This document shows positions 1-7,120 of a DNA stretch of 45,045 nucleotides, piece by piece. The stretch covers positions 1-45,045 of the forward strand of contig JACKLU010000019.1 of the NCBI GenBank assembly GCA_024235735.1. Direction: 5' to 3'. Position numbers and translations under genes: made by a program. How positions within the stretch are numbered: position 1 is the stretch's first letter; each line of letters begins with the position of its first letter. Source of the DNA: Burkholderiales bacterium. Lineage in GTDB: Bacteria > Pseudomonadota > Gammaproteobacteria > Burkholderiales > Nitrosomonadaceae. The notes below the pieces were generated by a model. That model was given only the letters and a program-made list of their open reading frames with translations. It was not told the DNA's origin and made no database searches.

Positions 1-298
1 CGGCAGCGAGAAATCTTGAGCGTTTATTAATGCCCCCAAAACCCAGGATTCCTCACGTTGCTCGGAATGACAAAGTACGCTGAATAGTTACCCTGTTTTT
101 AAGCTATTCCTTGATTGATGCGCCTCCTCGCGGTCGGCACATCCTACCGGGCTATAACACGTCCTACACGAATTCAACAAATAATTTATCTTGCTGCGTT
201 TGTTGAATTATGATAGAACATTTATGTTTATTTGGAACTGTATAGCAAAATATCACTCGCAAATAAATGTCAATTTATTGTTTTTCTAATGGAGGTAC
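1..298. other. Intergenic region, no gene seen
   Basis: No credible reading frame is present. Positions 47-69 form a short stem-loop (ATTCC at 48-52 pairing with GGAAT at 64-68) within a phrase of the kind often dispersed between bacterial genes. A stronger inverted repeat lies at 171-209 and is listed separately. From about 180 onward the DNA becomes AT-rich, like the two small genes that follow. I saw no convincing sigma-70 promoter for the gene at 302. Confidence 0.6.
171..209. repeat. Inverted repeat, 11-bp perfect arms
   Basis: AATTCAACAAA at 171-181 pairs perfectly with TTTGTTGAATT at 199-209 across a 17-nt loop. No T-run follows, so an intrinsic terminator is not obvious. It could be an operator or a termination or processing structure between an upstream gene outside the window and the gene at 302. 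Function is unknown; only the symmetry is seen. Confidence 0.5.
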
Positions 299-301
299 AT
301 G

Positions 302-493
302 ATGAAAATCAAGATCTTAACCATGGTGATTGCAAACGCGTTGTTGTTTTTTTCTTTGAGTTTTCTTGCGCTTCAAGCGTGGGGGATGTCGGATGACCAA
401 AATGATACTTTACTTCCGACAGATGAAATTTTTGATCGTGGCCCGGCTTCACCTGAAGCCCCACCACCACCACCACCTACAGGAGGTGGCTAA
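302..493 (+). CDS. Small exported protein with Pro-rich, Gly-ended tail (unknown)
   Basis: I do not recognise this protein (63 residues from position 302). A strong Shine-Dalgarno GGAGG at 291-295 sits 6 nt before the ATG at 302 but only 3 nt before the ATG at 299, so 302 is the better start. The N-terminus is Lys-containing followed by a hydrophobic stretch (about residues 5-26), typical of a signal peptide or membrane anchor. The mature part would be only about 35 residues, acidic in the middle, ending in six prolines and T-G-G-G. It has no Cys and no lipobox. The gene is AT-rich and lies 127 nt upstream of another unknown membrane protein, in the same orientation. The good ribosome site argues that it is translated. 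A peptide precursor, a surface protein or a decaying fragment are all possible; the sequence does not decide. Confidence 0.6.
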   Translation: MKIKILTMVIANALLFFSLSFLALQAWGMSDDQNDTLLPTDEIFDRGPASPEAPPPPPPTGGG

Positions 494-620
494 ATAATAT
501 TTCCATATATATCGAGGGATTGGCCTTTAAAAGTCAAGGTAATTTTTTAAAAATGTGGATTGTTATTAAACGCCTGTTAATAAAGCTTTCTAAGGCCTTT
601 TAATTTTTTAATACCGTTTA

Positions 621-1286
621 ATGTTACGTAAAAGATCACAAAAAATAAATAAAGATCACGTTGATCGTATTTTCGGCCTTGAAATAGATAGAAAAACAAA
701 TGTTCTCTCTCTTGCTGCTTTTCTGCTTTCAGTCTTAGGTGTTGGTGGCCAGATATACTTTTTTCTAAGAGGCCCTATTGTTTCTTTGCAACCTATAGAA
801 CAAATTACTTTTTATAGCTCACGATATGCAAATGATATAAAATATTTAAAGCTTGCGGCTAATATGGTTTATGTCAACACTGGATTTCCGGGCTATAACG
901 ATGCAATTAAGAAGGAAACCGCTGTTCTGCATTTAAGTGGAAAATCTTATACTTTTACTTGGAAAAAATACATCCATTCTGACAGTAAAGGATCCGAGTT
1001 TATAGAAAATGTAGTATCTGATGCACACCCAGTTGTAATTAATGCCGGATCAGTTGAAACACATGAAACTTCATTTTCATCACTTAGTTCAGCTAACAAC
1101 TATGGTAATTTTATTGAATTTAATTTGTTCCAGCAGATTGCAGTAGCGGAAAATGAAATGTTAGTTGTTATTAATTATGAAACATTTTCTGGAAAAAAAG
1201 ACTTTGTAACATGCACTGTATCTATAGATGATTCTTTCCGAGCGTATATAAAACATGAATGGATTTCACCAAGGTGTGCTGAATAA
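621..1286 (+). CDS. Single-pass membrane protein of unknown function
   Basis: This is a 221-residue protein that I do not recognise. Residues 1-26 are basic (MLRKRSQKINK), residues about 27-50 form one hydrophobic membrane segment, and the remaining roughly 170 residues look like a mixed beta-rich domain that would lie outside the cytoplasmic membrane under the positive-inside rule. There is one Cys near the middle of the C-terminal part and one three residues from the end. No Shine-Dalgarno is evident before the ATG. The gene is strongly AT-rich (sampled lines 27-38% GC), unlike the roughly 60% GC epimerase-purT-queG block next door, which suggests separate acquisition. It may be co-transcribed with the small exported protein upstream. 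The long open frame and conventional topology support a real gene; its role is unknown. Confidence 0.65.
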   Translation: MLRKRSQKINKDHVDRIFGLEIDRKTNVLSLAAFLLSVLGVGGQIYFFLRGPIVSLQPIEQITFYSSRYANDIKYLKLAANMVYVNTGFPGYNDAIKKETAVLHLSGKSYTFTWKKYIHSDSKGSEFIENVVSDAHPVVINAGSVETHETSFSSLSSANNYGNFIEFNLFQQIAVAENEMLVVINYETFSGKKDFVTCTVSIDDSFRAYIKHEWISPRCAE

Positions 1287-1292
1287 GGCGCG

Positions 1293-1336
1293 ATAGAGTC
1301 AAGTTTGTGGGTGAAATCCCATTACCCCGACTCTAT
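1293..1336. repeat. Stem-loop after the membrane protein gene
   Basis: ATAGAGTC at 1293-1300 pairs with GACTCTAT at 1329-1336, enclosing a smaller GGG/CCC-containing stem. It starts 7 nt after the stop codon of the plus-strand gene. No T-tract follows, so it could be a processing or weak termination structure between that gene and the converging epimerase remnant. Confidence 0.35.
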
Positions 1337-1344
1337 TCATCACA

Positions 1345-1434
1345 CTATTTCATCACCCGATAATTCGCCACCAGCTTGAATCCATCGCACGGTGCAACGC
1401 CGATCAAGTCATCCGCCGCATTGGTGGTTTCGAC
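1345..1434 (-). pseudogene. 3' remnant of a second D-hexose-6-phosphate epimerase gene
   Basis: Read on the minus strand, these 90 nt encode 29 residues plus a TAG stop, beginning VETTNAADD and ending NYRVMK. They align without gaps to the last 29 residues of the intact epimerase gene whose stop is at 1553: 23 of 29 residues and 75 of 90 nt are identical, and both copies use the same stop codon. Several differences are synonymous (AAT/AAC, GTT/GTC, GCA/GCG, TAT/TAC, AAA/AAG), the remnant mostly using the AT-ending codon. Similarity stops abruptly at 1434/1435, and no start codon or upstream part of the gene remains. I read it as the tail of a once-functional homologue whose other nine tenths were deleted or replaced. 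It is not likely to be expressed. Confidence 0.8.
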
Positions 1435-1444
1435 AAGTGCAGCA

Positions 1445-1526
1445 GGGTGCCATTAAGCGTAGCGCAATGCACCGATAGCCGTTGAAGAACGGCTAAACAC
1501 GGTGGATGACGTTTCACTCATCCACC
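1445..1526. repeat. Cluster of three stem-loops (REP-like palindromes)
   Basis: Three hairpins follow one another. The first pairs GGGTGCCATT (1445-1454) with AATGCACC (1466-1473) with one bulge. The second is the perfect AGCCGTT (1477-1483), loop GAAG, AACGGCT (1488-1494). The third is the perfect GGTGGATGA (1501-1509) with TCATCCACC (1518-1526). The block sits exactly between the epimerase remnant and the 3' end of the intact epimerase gene. Such palindrome clusters resemble dispersed extragenic repeats; the copy number elsewhere in this genome cannot be seen from the window. Confidence 0.55.
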
Positions 1527-1552
1527 CTACCCGCCTACTCACCTATCCAACA

Positions 1553-2452
1553 CTACTTCATCACCCGGTAATCCGCCACCAGTCTGAATTCGCGGCCCGG
1601 CGCGACGCCTATCACGTCATCCGCCGCGTTGGTGGTTTCGACGCAGATAAAGCGCTGATAGTCGGCGTCTTCGAGGTCGGCCATTTCCCGGGCGATTTTT
1701 TCCCAGGGATTCCACACCACGGCGGTTTTGTTGCCTTGCGACAGGATCTGGATGCAGCGGTCAAGCGCTTTGTCGTCGATGATCAGCGTGTTGCCGACAT
1801 TCCGGTAAATGCGGTCGACTTCGGCGGCGATGGCGACTTCGCCGGTCTGTTTTTTTTCCGCACTGTTGTCGGTCTTGTCGATATAGCTGCAATCCTGCAA
1901 GCCGAGCACGCGGGTCTGCGAAATGTCGCCGACTTTGAAATAGGTATGGAAGCCCTGCGTGATGCCGAAGGTTTCCGCGCCGGTGTTGCGTGTGATCAGG
2001 GCGAGGTTGAGCGAATCGCCGATGACAATTTCCTGCGTGAGGTTGAAAGCCTGCGGCCAGATGGCACGGGTTTCCGTGGTATCGGTCAGACCGAGCGTCA
2101 CACGGATATCGCCGTTTGACAGGGCTTCCGTACCGGTGACATTCCACGGACGGTTGCGCACAAAGCCGTGTCCGGGGCGGCCTTTGCCTTCCGGATCGGG
2201 GCCGAACCACGGCCAGCAGATGGGCGCGCCGCCTTTGATCGCCTTGCCGTCCTGATAATAGGCTTTGCTGCTTAAGAACAGGATGTCTTCCTCGCCCGCC
2301 GGCTGGTACGAGAGCACCTGTCCGGCGTGGGTGGAAATCAGCGCGCCGGCTTTGGGCGTACTGACCCGGATCATGGTCAATCCGCCACCACCTTCGATAA
2401 ATTCAACTTTTCCCGCGATGCCGTATTCGGCGTTGAGTTGTGCAAGTGTCAT
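1553..2452 (-). CDS. D-hexose-6-phosphate mutarotase (YeaD-like aldose 1-epimerase family)
   Basis: This cytosolic enzyme is predicted to interconvert alpha and beta anomers of glucose-6-phosphate and similar hexose phosphates. The 299-residue protein carries the family's landmarks in order: a Trp/Pro-rich region CWPWFGPDPEGKGRPGHGF with the conserved His, HTYFKVGDIS in the middle with the second His, a DRIY segment, WNPW, and VCVE-type FICVETTNA near the end with the candidate catalytic Glu. The frame is open further upstream to 2533, but that would overlap the purT stop. The ATG at 2452 has AGGA about 7 nt upstream (minus strand) and begins MTLAQL, so I use it. The gene follows purT by 34 nt and probably shares its transcript. 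GC is about 60%, well above most of the window. A short tail of a diverged second copy lies just downstream. Confidence 0.88.
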   Translation of the reverse strand: MTLAQLNAEYGIAGKVEFIEGGGGLTMIRVSTPKAGALISTHAGQVLSYQPAGEEDILFLSSKAYYQDGKAIKGGAPICWPWFGPDPEGKGRPGHGFVRNRPWNVTGTEALSNGDIRVTLGLTDTTETRAIWPQAFNLTQEIVIGDSLNLALITRNTGAETFGITQGFHTYFKVGDISQTRVLGLQDCSYIDKTDNSAEKKQTGEVAIAAEVDRIYRNVGNTLIIDDKALDRCIQILSQGNKTAVVWNPWEKIAREMADLEDADYQRFICVETTNAADDVIGVAPGREFRLVADYRVMK

Positions 2453-2486
2453 GTTTTTTCCTGTCAGTTTATTTTTTTGGGTTTGT

Positions 2487-3701
2487 TTATGAATTGATAG
2501 TAGGTATGATTTTACCGGCCGCCAGTTTAGCACGCGCGCGGGCTTCGTCGGTATTGCCGCCGTTGGCGAGCGCCACGCCCATGCGCCGGCGTTTGAATGC
2601 TTCCGGTTTGCCGAACAGGCGGATATCGCTTTGCGGCACGCGCAGCGCGTCCTGCACGCCTTTGAAGGTGATGCCCTTCGCGTCCATACCGCCGTAAATC
2701 ACGGCGCTGGCGCCGGGTGCGCGCAGGGTGACATCGACCGGCAGGCCGAGAATGGCGCGCGCGTGCAGCTCGAATTCGCTCTGAATCTGGCTGCACAGCG
2801 TCACCATGCCGGTGTCGTGCGGGCGCGGACTGACTTCGCTGAACCAGACGTCGTCACCTTTGATGAACAGCTCCACGCCGAAAATACCGAGACCGCCGAG
2901 ATCGTCGGTAATCCGTCTGGCAAACTCGCGCGCGCGTTGCAGCGCGGTGGGCGACATGGCCTGCGGCTGCCAGCTTTCGACATAGTCGCCGTGCACCTGC
3001 ACATGCCCGATCGGTTCGCAGAAATGCGTATCTATTTCGCCGTCCGCGTTTTTCGCGCGCACGGTCAGTTGCGTGATTTCATAGTCGAACTGGATCACGC
3101 CTTCGACAATCACCCGCCCCTGATCGACGCGCCCGCCGCTTGCGGCATAGTGCCATGCGGCTTCGACTTCGGCCGCGCAATCCACCTTTGACTGGCCTTT
3201 GCCCGATGACGACATGACGGGTTTGACGATGCAGGGATAGCCGATGCGTTTATCGATTGCGCTTCTGAGTTCATCCAGGCTATCGGCGAACACATACGGC
3301 GAGGTGGGCAGTTGCAGCGTCTCCGCGGCCAGGCGGCGGATGCCTTCGCGGTTCATCGTCAGTTGCGCGGCGCGTGCGGTCGGGATGACAGTCGCCAGTC
3401 CTTCGCGTTCGATCTGCACGAGCATGCCGGTGGCAATGGCTTCGATTTCCGGTACGACGATATGCGGTTTTTCCCGTTCGATCAGCGCGCGCAGTGCCTG
3501 ACCGTCGGCCATGTTGATGACATGTGCGCGATGCGCGACCTGATGTCCCGGCGCATTCGCGTAGCGGTCCACGGCGATGGTTTCCACGCCAAGCCGCTGC
3601 AACGCGATAATGACTTCCTTGCCCAGCTCGCCGCTACCCAGCAGCATGACCTTGATCGCCCCCGGACTCAGCGGCGTGCCCAGTATTAATTCCTGATTCA
3701 T
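2487..3701 (-). CDS. purT: Formate-dependent phosphoribosylglycinamide formyltransferase PurT
   Basis: PurT makes formylglycinamide ribonucleotide from GAR, formate and ATP in de novo purine synthesis, bypassing the folate-dependent PurN step. The 404-residue length is close to that of the E. coli enzyme. It shows a Rossmann-like pre-ATP-grasp start (LLGSGELGKEV), the ATP-grasp lysine and glycine-rich loop (KPVMSSSGKGQS), and the C-terminal metal and substrate segment (FSEVSPRPHDTGMVTL). The frame can be extended to 3758, but the ATG at 3701 has GAGGAAG 8 nt upstream and gives MNQELILGTPLSP, the usual N-terminus, so 3701 is chosen. queG ends 13 nt upstream of this start and the epimerase follows, so the three are likely one minus-strand operon. 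High GC and many open shadow frames are typical of this block. Confidence 0.95.
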   Translation of the reverse strand: MNQELILGTPLSPGAIKVMLLGSGELGKEVIIALQRLGVETIAVDRYANAPGHQVAHRAHVINMADGQALRALIEREKPHIVVPEIEAIATGMLVQIEREGLATVIPTARAAQLTMNREGIRRLAAETLQLPTSPYVFADSLDELRSAIDKRIGYPCIVKPVMSSSGKGQSKVDCAAEVEAAWHYAASGGRVDQGRVIVEGVIQFDYEITQLTVRAKNADGEIDTHFCEPIGHVQVHGDYVESWQPQAMSPTALQRAREFARRITDDLGGLGIFGVELFIKGDDVWFSEVSPRPHDTGMVTLCSQIQSEFELHARAILGLPVDVTLRAPGASAVIYGGMDAKGITFKGVQDALRVPQSDIRLFGKPEAFKRRRMGVALANGGNTDEARARAKLAAGKIIPTINS

Positions 3702-3714
3702 TTTAATTACTTCC

Positions 3715-4839
3715 TCACGGTTTTTTTGATTGTTGTTGTTCAAGCGCCCATTGCACATGTTCGCGCACCATTGCGGACGGATCAGCGAGCCGCGCGCGCA
3801 GCGCTGTCACGATTTCCTCCGCATACGGCGCGTTGCCCAGTCCGACGGCGATGTTGCGCAGCCATTGCTGATAACCGATACGCCGGATCGGGCTGCCCGC
3901 AAGCCGGGTCTCGAACTCTTCCGTGCTCCAGCGGAACAGTTCAACCAGCGTGACGTCATCCAGGCCGTGACGCACATGGAAATCGGGCTCTTCCGTGACC
4001 TGCGCGAACTTATTCCACGGGCAGACCAGCTGACAATCGTCGCAACCGTAGATACGGTTGCCGATCAATGGCCGCAATGGTTCGGGAATGCTGCTTTTCA
4101 GTTCGATGGTCAGATAGGAAATGCAGCGGCGCGCATCGACTTCAAACGGCGCGACAATGGCCTGTGTCGGACAGACATCGATGCATTTGGTGCAGCTGCC
4201 GCAGAAGCTCCCTTTTGTACCGATGGGTTCATCGACCGGCAGCAGCAGATCGGTGTAGATTTCACCGAGAAAGAAATACGAACCGGCTTCGCGCGACAGC
4301 AACAAGGTATGCTTGCCGCGCCAGCCCAGTCCGGCCTTCTGCGCCCATTCGACTTCCATCACCGGCGCGCTGTCGGAAAAAACGCGGTAGTTAAACGCGC
4401 CGACAGCGGCCTGGACTTTGTCGGCCAGTTTCTGCATGCGCGCGCGCAGCACCTTGTGATAGTCGCGCCCGAGGGCATACCGCGAAATGAACGCCTTTTC
4501 ACCCTGGTTGATCACCGGCCAGCTGTCCGCCGCTTTCGGCGGAGAATAATTCATGCGCACCGAAATAACACGCTGCGCGCCAGGCACCAGTTCATAGGGC
4601 CTGGCGCGTTTGACGCCATGTTTGGCCATATAATCCATTTCACCGTGATATGCTTTATCGAGCCATTGGAACATGCCGGATTCCGCTGCCGACATGTCCG
4701 CACAGGCATCGGCGATACGGACATCCTGAAATCCGAGCGCCCTGCCCCAGGCTTTGATTTCCAGAGCCAGGCCGGCGCTGTCAATTGCCTGGCTATCATC
4801 ATTATTACAGGAGGTATTTTCTTGCGCAGTACGCATCAT
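3715..4839 (-). CDS. queG: Epoxyqueuosine reductase QueG
   Basis: This is a cobalamin- and iron-sulfur-dependent enzyme that reduces epoxyqueuosine to queuosine at position 34 of tRNAs with GUN anticodons, the last step of queuosine synthesis. The 374-residue protein has the N-terminal DUF1730-type domain (WLDKAYHGEMDYMAKHG, RVISVRMNY), then two [4Fe-4S] motifs: CGSCTKCIDVCP and CDDCQLVCP followed by WNKF. A HEAT-like C-terminal tail ends in MVREHVQWALEQQ. The start is one of two adjacent ATGs (4839 or 4836), about 15 codons longer than E. coli QueG; no alternative ATG, GTG or TTG lies between them and the conserved domain. This forces the 5' end to overlap the divergent tsaE by about 18 nt. 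It is probably the first gene of the queG-purT-epimerase unit, and its promoter would have to lie inside tsaE. Confidence 0.94.
   Translation of the reverse strand: MMRTAQENTSCNNDDSQAIDSAGLALEIKAWGRALGFQDVRIADACADMSAAESGMFQWLDKAYHGEMDYMAKHGVKRARPYELVPGAQRVISVRMNYSPPKAADSWPVINQGEKAFISRYALGRDYHKVLRARMQKLADKVQAAVGAFNYRVFSDSAPVMEVEWAQKAGLGWRGKHTLLLSREAGSYFFLGEIYTDLLLPVDEPIGTKGSFCGSCTKCIDVCPTQAIVAPFEVDARRCISYLTIELKSSIPEPLRPLIGNRIYGCDDCQLVCPWNKFAQVTEEPDFHVRHGLDDVTLVELFRWSTEEFETRLAGSPIRRIGYQQWLRNIAVGLGNAPYAEEIVTALRARLADPSAMVREHVQWALEQQQSKKP
4809..4814 (+). promoter_or_regulatory. Strong ribosome binding site that fixes the tsaE start
   Basis: AGGAGG lies 7 nt upstream of a TTG codon at 4822 and is the only strong Shine-Dalgarno near the 5' end of tsaE. 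It lies inside the first codons of queG on the other strand. It supports a TTG start for tsaE and therefore the overlap of the two divergent 5' ends. Confidence 0.65.
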
Positions 4840-5316
4840 TCAGGTTCCGGCCTAACTTTTTTTCTTGCCAATGAAGCAGATACACTGGCTCTGGGTAAAA
4901 AAATCGCGGCTGTTCTACAGCCCGGACTGGTCGTTTTTCTCAACGGCAATCTTGGCGCCGGAAAAACGACACTGGTGCGCGGTATTTTACACGGACTCGG
5001 CCACCGGCAGGCAGTCAAAAGTCCCACCTATAATTTAGTTGAAATCTATAATTTTTCTAGGTTATACTTGTATCACTTTGATTTTTATCGTTTCAATGAC
5101 CCTTATGAATGGGAAGAAGCAGGCTTTCGGGAATACTTCAACGCACACTCGATTTGCCTGATTGAATGGCCGGAAAAAGCGTCAGGGCTTTTGCCCGAAG
5201 CGGATATGACAATCAACTTTCAGATTCTTGAATCCGGCCGCAACGTTACAATTTTCGCTGACACCGTGACAGGGGAGCAATGTCTACAGCAATGGCCGAA
5301 ACAAGAAGCAATATAA
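4822..5316 (+). CDS. tsaE: tRNA t6A biosynthesis ATPase TsaE
   Basis: TsaE is the ATPase that works with TsaB and TsaD to put threonylcarbamoyl on A37 of ANN-decoding tRNAs. The protein has 164 residues. The P-loop NGNLGAGKTT lies at about residues 41-50. Next comes the family signature VKSPTYNLVEIY, then YHFDFYRF, then ICLIEWPEKA. This arrangement matches E. coli TsaE throughout. The reading frame is open back to 3730 on the plus strand, but that part is antisense to queG and gives no sensible protein. The start chosen is TTG at 4822 with AGGAGG 7 nt upstream, which adds about ten residues before the domain. The 3' end overlaps amiC by 37 nt, the common tsaE-amiC arrangement in proteobacteria, so the two are probably translated from one message. 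Confidence 0.92.
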   Translation: MRSTHHSGSGLTFFLANEADTLALGKKIAAVLQPGLVVFLNGNLGAGKTTLVRGILHGLGHRQAVKSPTYNLVEIYNFSRLYLYHFDFYRFNDPYEWEEAGFREYFNAHSICLIEWPEKASGLLPEADMTINFQILESGRNVTIFADTVTGEQCLQQWPKQEAI

Positions 5317-6908
5317 CCGCACTATTCAACAGCGTCATTACAGTACGTGCTGCTGCCGCACGCCGTATGACGTATTGGACAGCGCTGCTGGTTTGTCTGT
5401 TATGCGTACTGCCATTTCATAGCAACACCGCAACAGCTTCCGCCGGTACAGCCATCTCCGCAGCACACGTCGGACTGACCGAGGACTCTACGCGCATCAC
5501 CCTGGAATCTCGCGAACCGATCCAGCACACATTAAGCGTGCTGAATAATCCGGGCCGCATCGTTGTCGATCTGACCAATATCCCGCTCAATGACGCCATC
5601 AAATCACTGCCCGGAAAAATCAGTCCGGCTGACCCTCACATCGAACGTATTCGCTATGGCCGATTTCAGCCGCATGTCATTCGCGTGGTGCTGGATCTCA
5701 AGACCAATGTTGTGCCGCGCACATCCACCGTAGAACCGAAAAACGGTCATGGTCATCAGTTGATACTGGATATTTATCGCCCGGATAAAGCGGTTGTTAT
5801 CGAAAATGATCACAGGCATCATCGTAAAGCGCCGCCTGCCGTCCGTAAAGCAGTCAATGAAGCCGATGCGCTCGATCATCTGGTAGCCACGCTGATTCAT
5901 CACAAACCATCAGCACTGCCTCCCGTGCCGCCGAAACCATCGCCATCGCGTCCGCAACAGCAGCAATCAGAACAGCCTCCACAAGCGCAGCCAATGCAGC
6001 AAACGCAACAGGTGCAGCAACCACAGCAGCCGCCTCTACCACCGCAACAAGCAGAACAGCCGCCAGGTGATGAACCGGTCCGCGTCGCGCAGAATTATCC
6101 AGAAAGCTATGCGGCGGCGCAGTTGCGCAAGCCTGCGCAATCTCAATCGAGCCCCCAGACTCAGACGCCTGCGGCGCAAAGAATGATCACCATTGCCATC
6201 GATCCCGGACACGGCGGCCACGACCCGGGTGCAATCGCTAAAAATGGCAAAGGCACGAAGGAAAAGGACATTACGCTGGCCATTTCCAGAAAACTTAAAT
6301 CGATCATTGATAAAGAACCCAACATGCGGGCCATCCTGACCCGCAATGGCGACTATTATCTGAATCTTAACCAACGTCAGGCCATAGCGCGCAAGCATAA
6401 GGCCGACCTGTTCGTCTCCATACATGCCGACGGCAGTGAAAAGGTGCATCCACGCGGTTCTTCGGTCTATACGCTGTCCGAACATGGCGCCACATCGACA
6501 ACCGCAAACTGGCTCGCCAAACAGGCCAATCAATCGGGCAACCATCTGATCGGTGGTGTCGATATCGCGAGCAAGTCGGGCGATATGCGGGAAATCATCC
6601 TCGATTTGTCGATGAGCGCCACGATTAATGATAGCGTCAAGCTGGCGGAGTTAGTGTTGCAGGAAATCGGACGGATTAACCAGTTGCATAAAAAGACGGT
6701 CGAGCAGGCCGGTTTTGTCGTGCTGAAATCACCCGATATTCCTTCCATTCTGGTTGAAACCGCATTTATCACCAATCCGCATGAAGAACAGAAACTGATC
6801 GACAAAACCTATCAAAACAAAATGGCCAATGCAATTTTTTCCGGCATCCGAAATTATTTCGCTACCAATCCCGCGTTATCTCGCACCGAAATGGCGCAGG
6901 CCCGGTGA
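5280..6908 (+). CDS. amiC: N-acetylmuramoyl-L-alanine amidase AmiC-type (AMIN + Amidase_3)
   Basis: This periplasmic zinc amidase cleaves the amide between muramic acid and the stem peptide, splitting septal murein during cell separation. The 542 residues contain a long basic N-terminus and hydrophobic export segment (about 30-57), an AMIN targeting domain (about 60-165), a low-complexity Pro/Gln linker (about 215-300, CAG/CCA-rich DNA) and a C-terminal Amidase_3 domain (about 302-530). Predicted Zn and catalytic residues are visible: H311 in DPGHGG, E328, H382 in SIHADG and E493 in LVETAF. The segment around SKSGDMREIILDLS matches the autoinhibitory helix region of division amidases that are switched on by EnvC/NlpD-type activators. 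The start at 5280 has AGGGGAG just upstream, at short spacing. No perfect twin-arginine motif is seen, so Sec or Tat export is open. Confidence 0.92.
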   Translation: MSTAMAETRSNITALFNSVITVRAAAARRMTYWTALLVCLLCVLPFHSNTATASAGTAISAAHVGLTEDSTRITLESREPIQHTLSVLNNPGRIVVDLTNIPLNDAIKSLPGKISPADPHIERIRYGRFQPHVIRVVLDLKTNVVPRTSTVEPKNGHGHQLILDIYRPDKAVVIENDHRHHRKAPPAVRKAVNEADALDHLVATLIHHKPSALPPVPPKPSPSRPQQQQSEQPPQAQPMQQTQQVQQPQQPPLPPQQAEQPPGDEPVRVAQNYPESYAAAQLRKPAQSQSSPQTQTPAAQRMITIAIDPGHGGHDPGAIAKNGKGTKEKDITLAISRKLKSIIDKEPNMRAILTRNGDYYLNLNQRQAIARKHKADLFVSIHADGSEKVHPRGSSVYTLSEHGATSTTANWLAKQANQSGNHLIGGVDIASKSGDMREIILDLSMSATINDSVKLAELVLQEIGRINQLHKKTVEQAGFVVLKSPDIPSILVETAFITNPHEEQKLIDKTYQNKMANAIFSGIRNYFATNPALSRTEMAQAR

Positions 6909-7120
6909 TCTCCGCGAATGTGCCCGGTCTTTCCTATACAATTCCATTAACAGCCTGCTAATTATTTGTAGTCACCGGCTTAATTGATATACAGTATGCG
7001 TAGTATGTCTATGCGCGCACGTCTATATAGCCTATAGCGCCGCAACCGCGACAGGATTTTTTCCATCATTTCATCACCCGATTCATCAAAACAAAACCCG
7101 GAAAACGATCGCACCACCCG
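6909..7120. other. Intergenic gap before the Mla operon
   Basis: This 212-nt gap between amiC and mlaE has no plausible gene. It contains AT-rich tracts with TATATAG- and TATAGC-like -10 candidates around 7021-7040, but no matching -35 element convinced me. A promoter for the following four-gene operon is expected here. No clear ribosome site precedes the ATG at 7121. Confidence 0.4.

Noticed and set aside
1502..3689. Several long plus-strand frames (for example 1502-2119, 2631-3191, 3312-3689)
   Set aside because: They are shadows of the GC-rich epimerase and purT genes on the minus strand and have no start signals or domain content.
3730..4821. A plus-strand frame open for about 1,090 nt that runs into tsaE, suggesting a large fusion protein
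   Set aside because: It is exactly antisense to queG, whose iron-sulfur motifs are clear. The translated extension has no recognisable domain, and tsaE has a strong ribosome site and TTG start at 4822.
7066..7081. A 15-mer (ATTTCATCACCCGAT) shared with the epimerase remnant around 1347-1361
   Set aside because: One such match is expected by chance in a window this size, and the similarity does not extend on either side.
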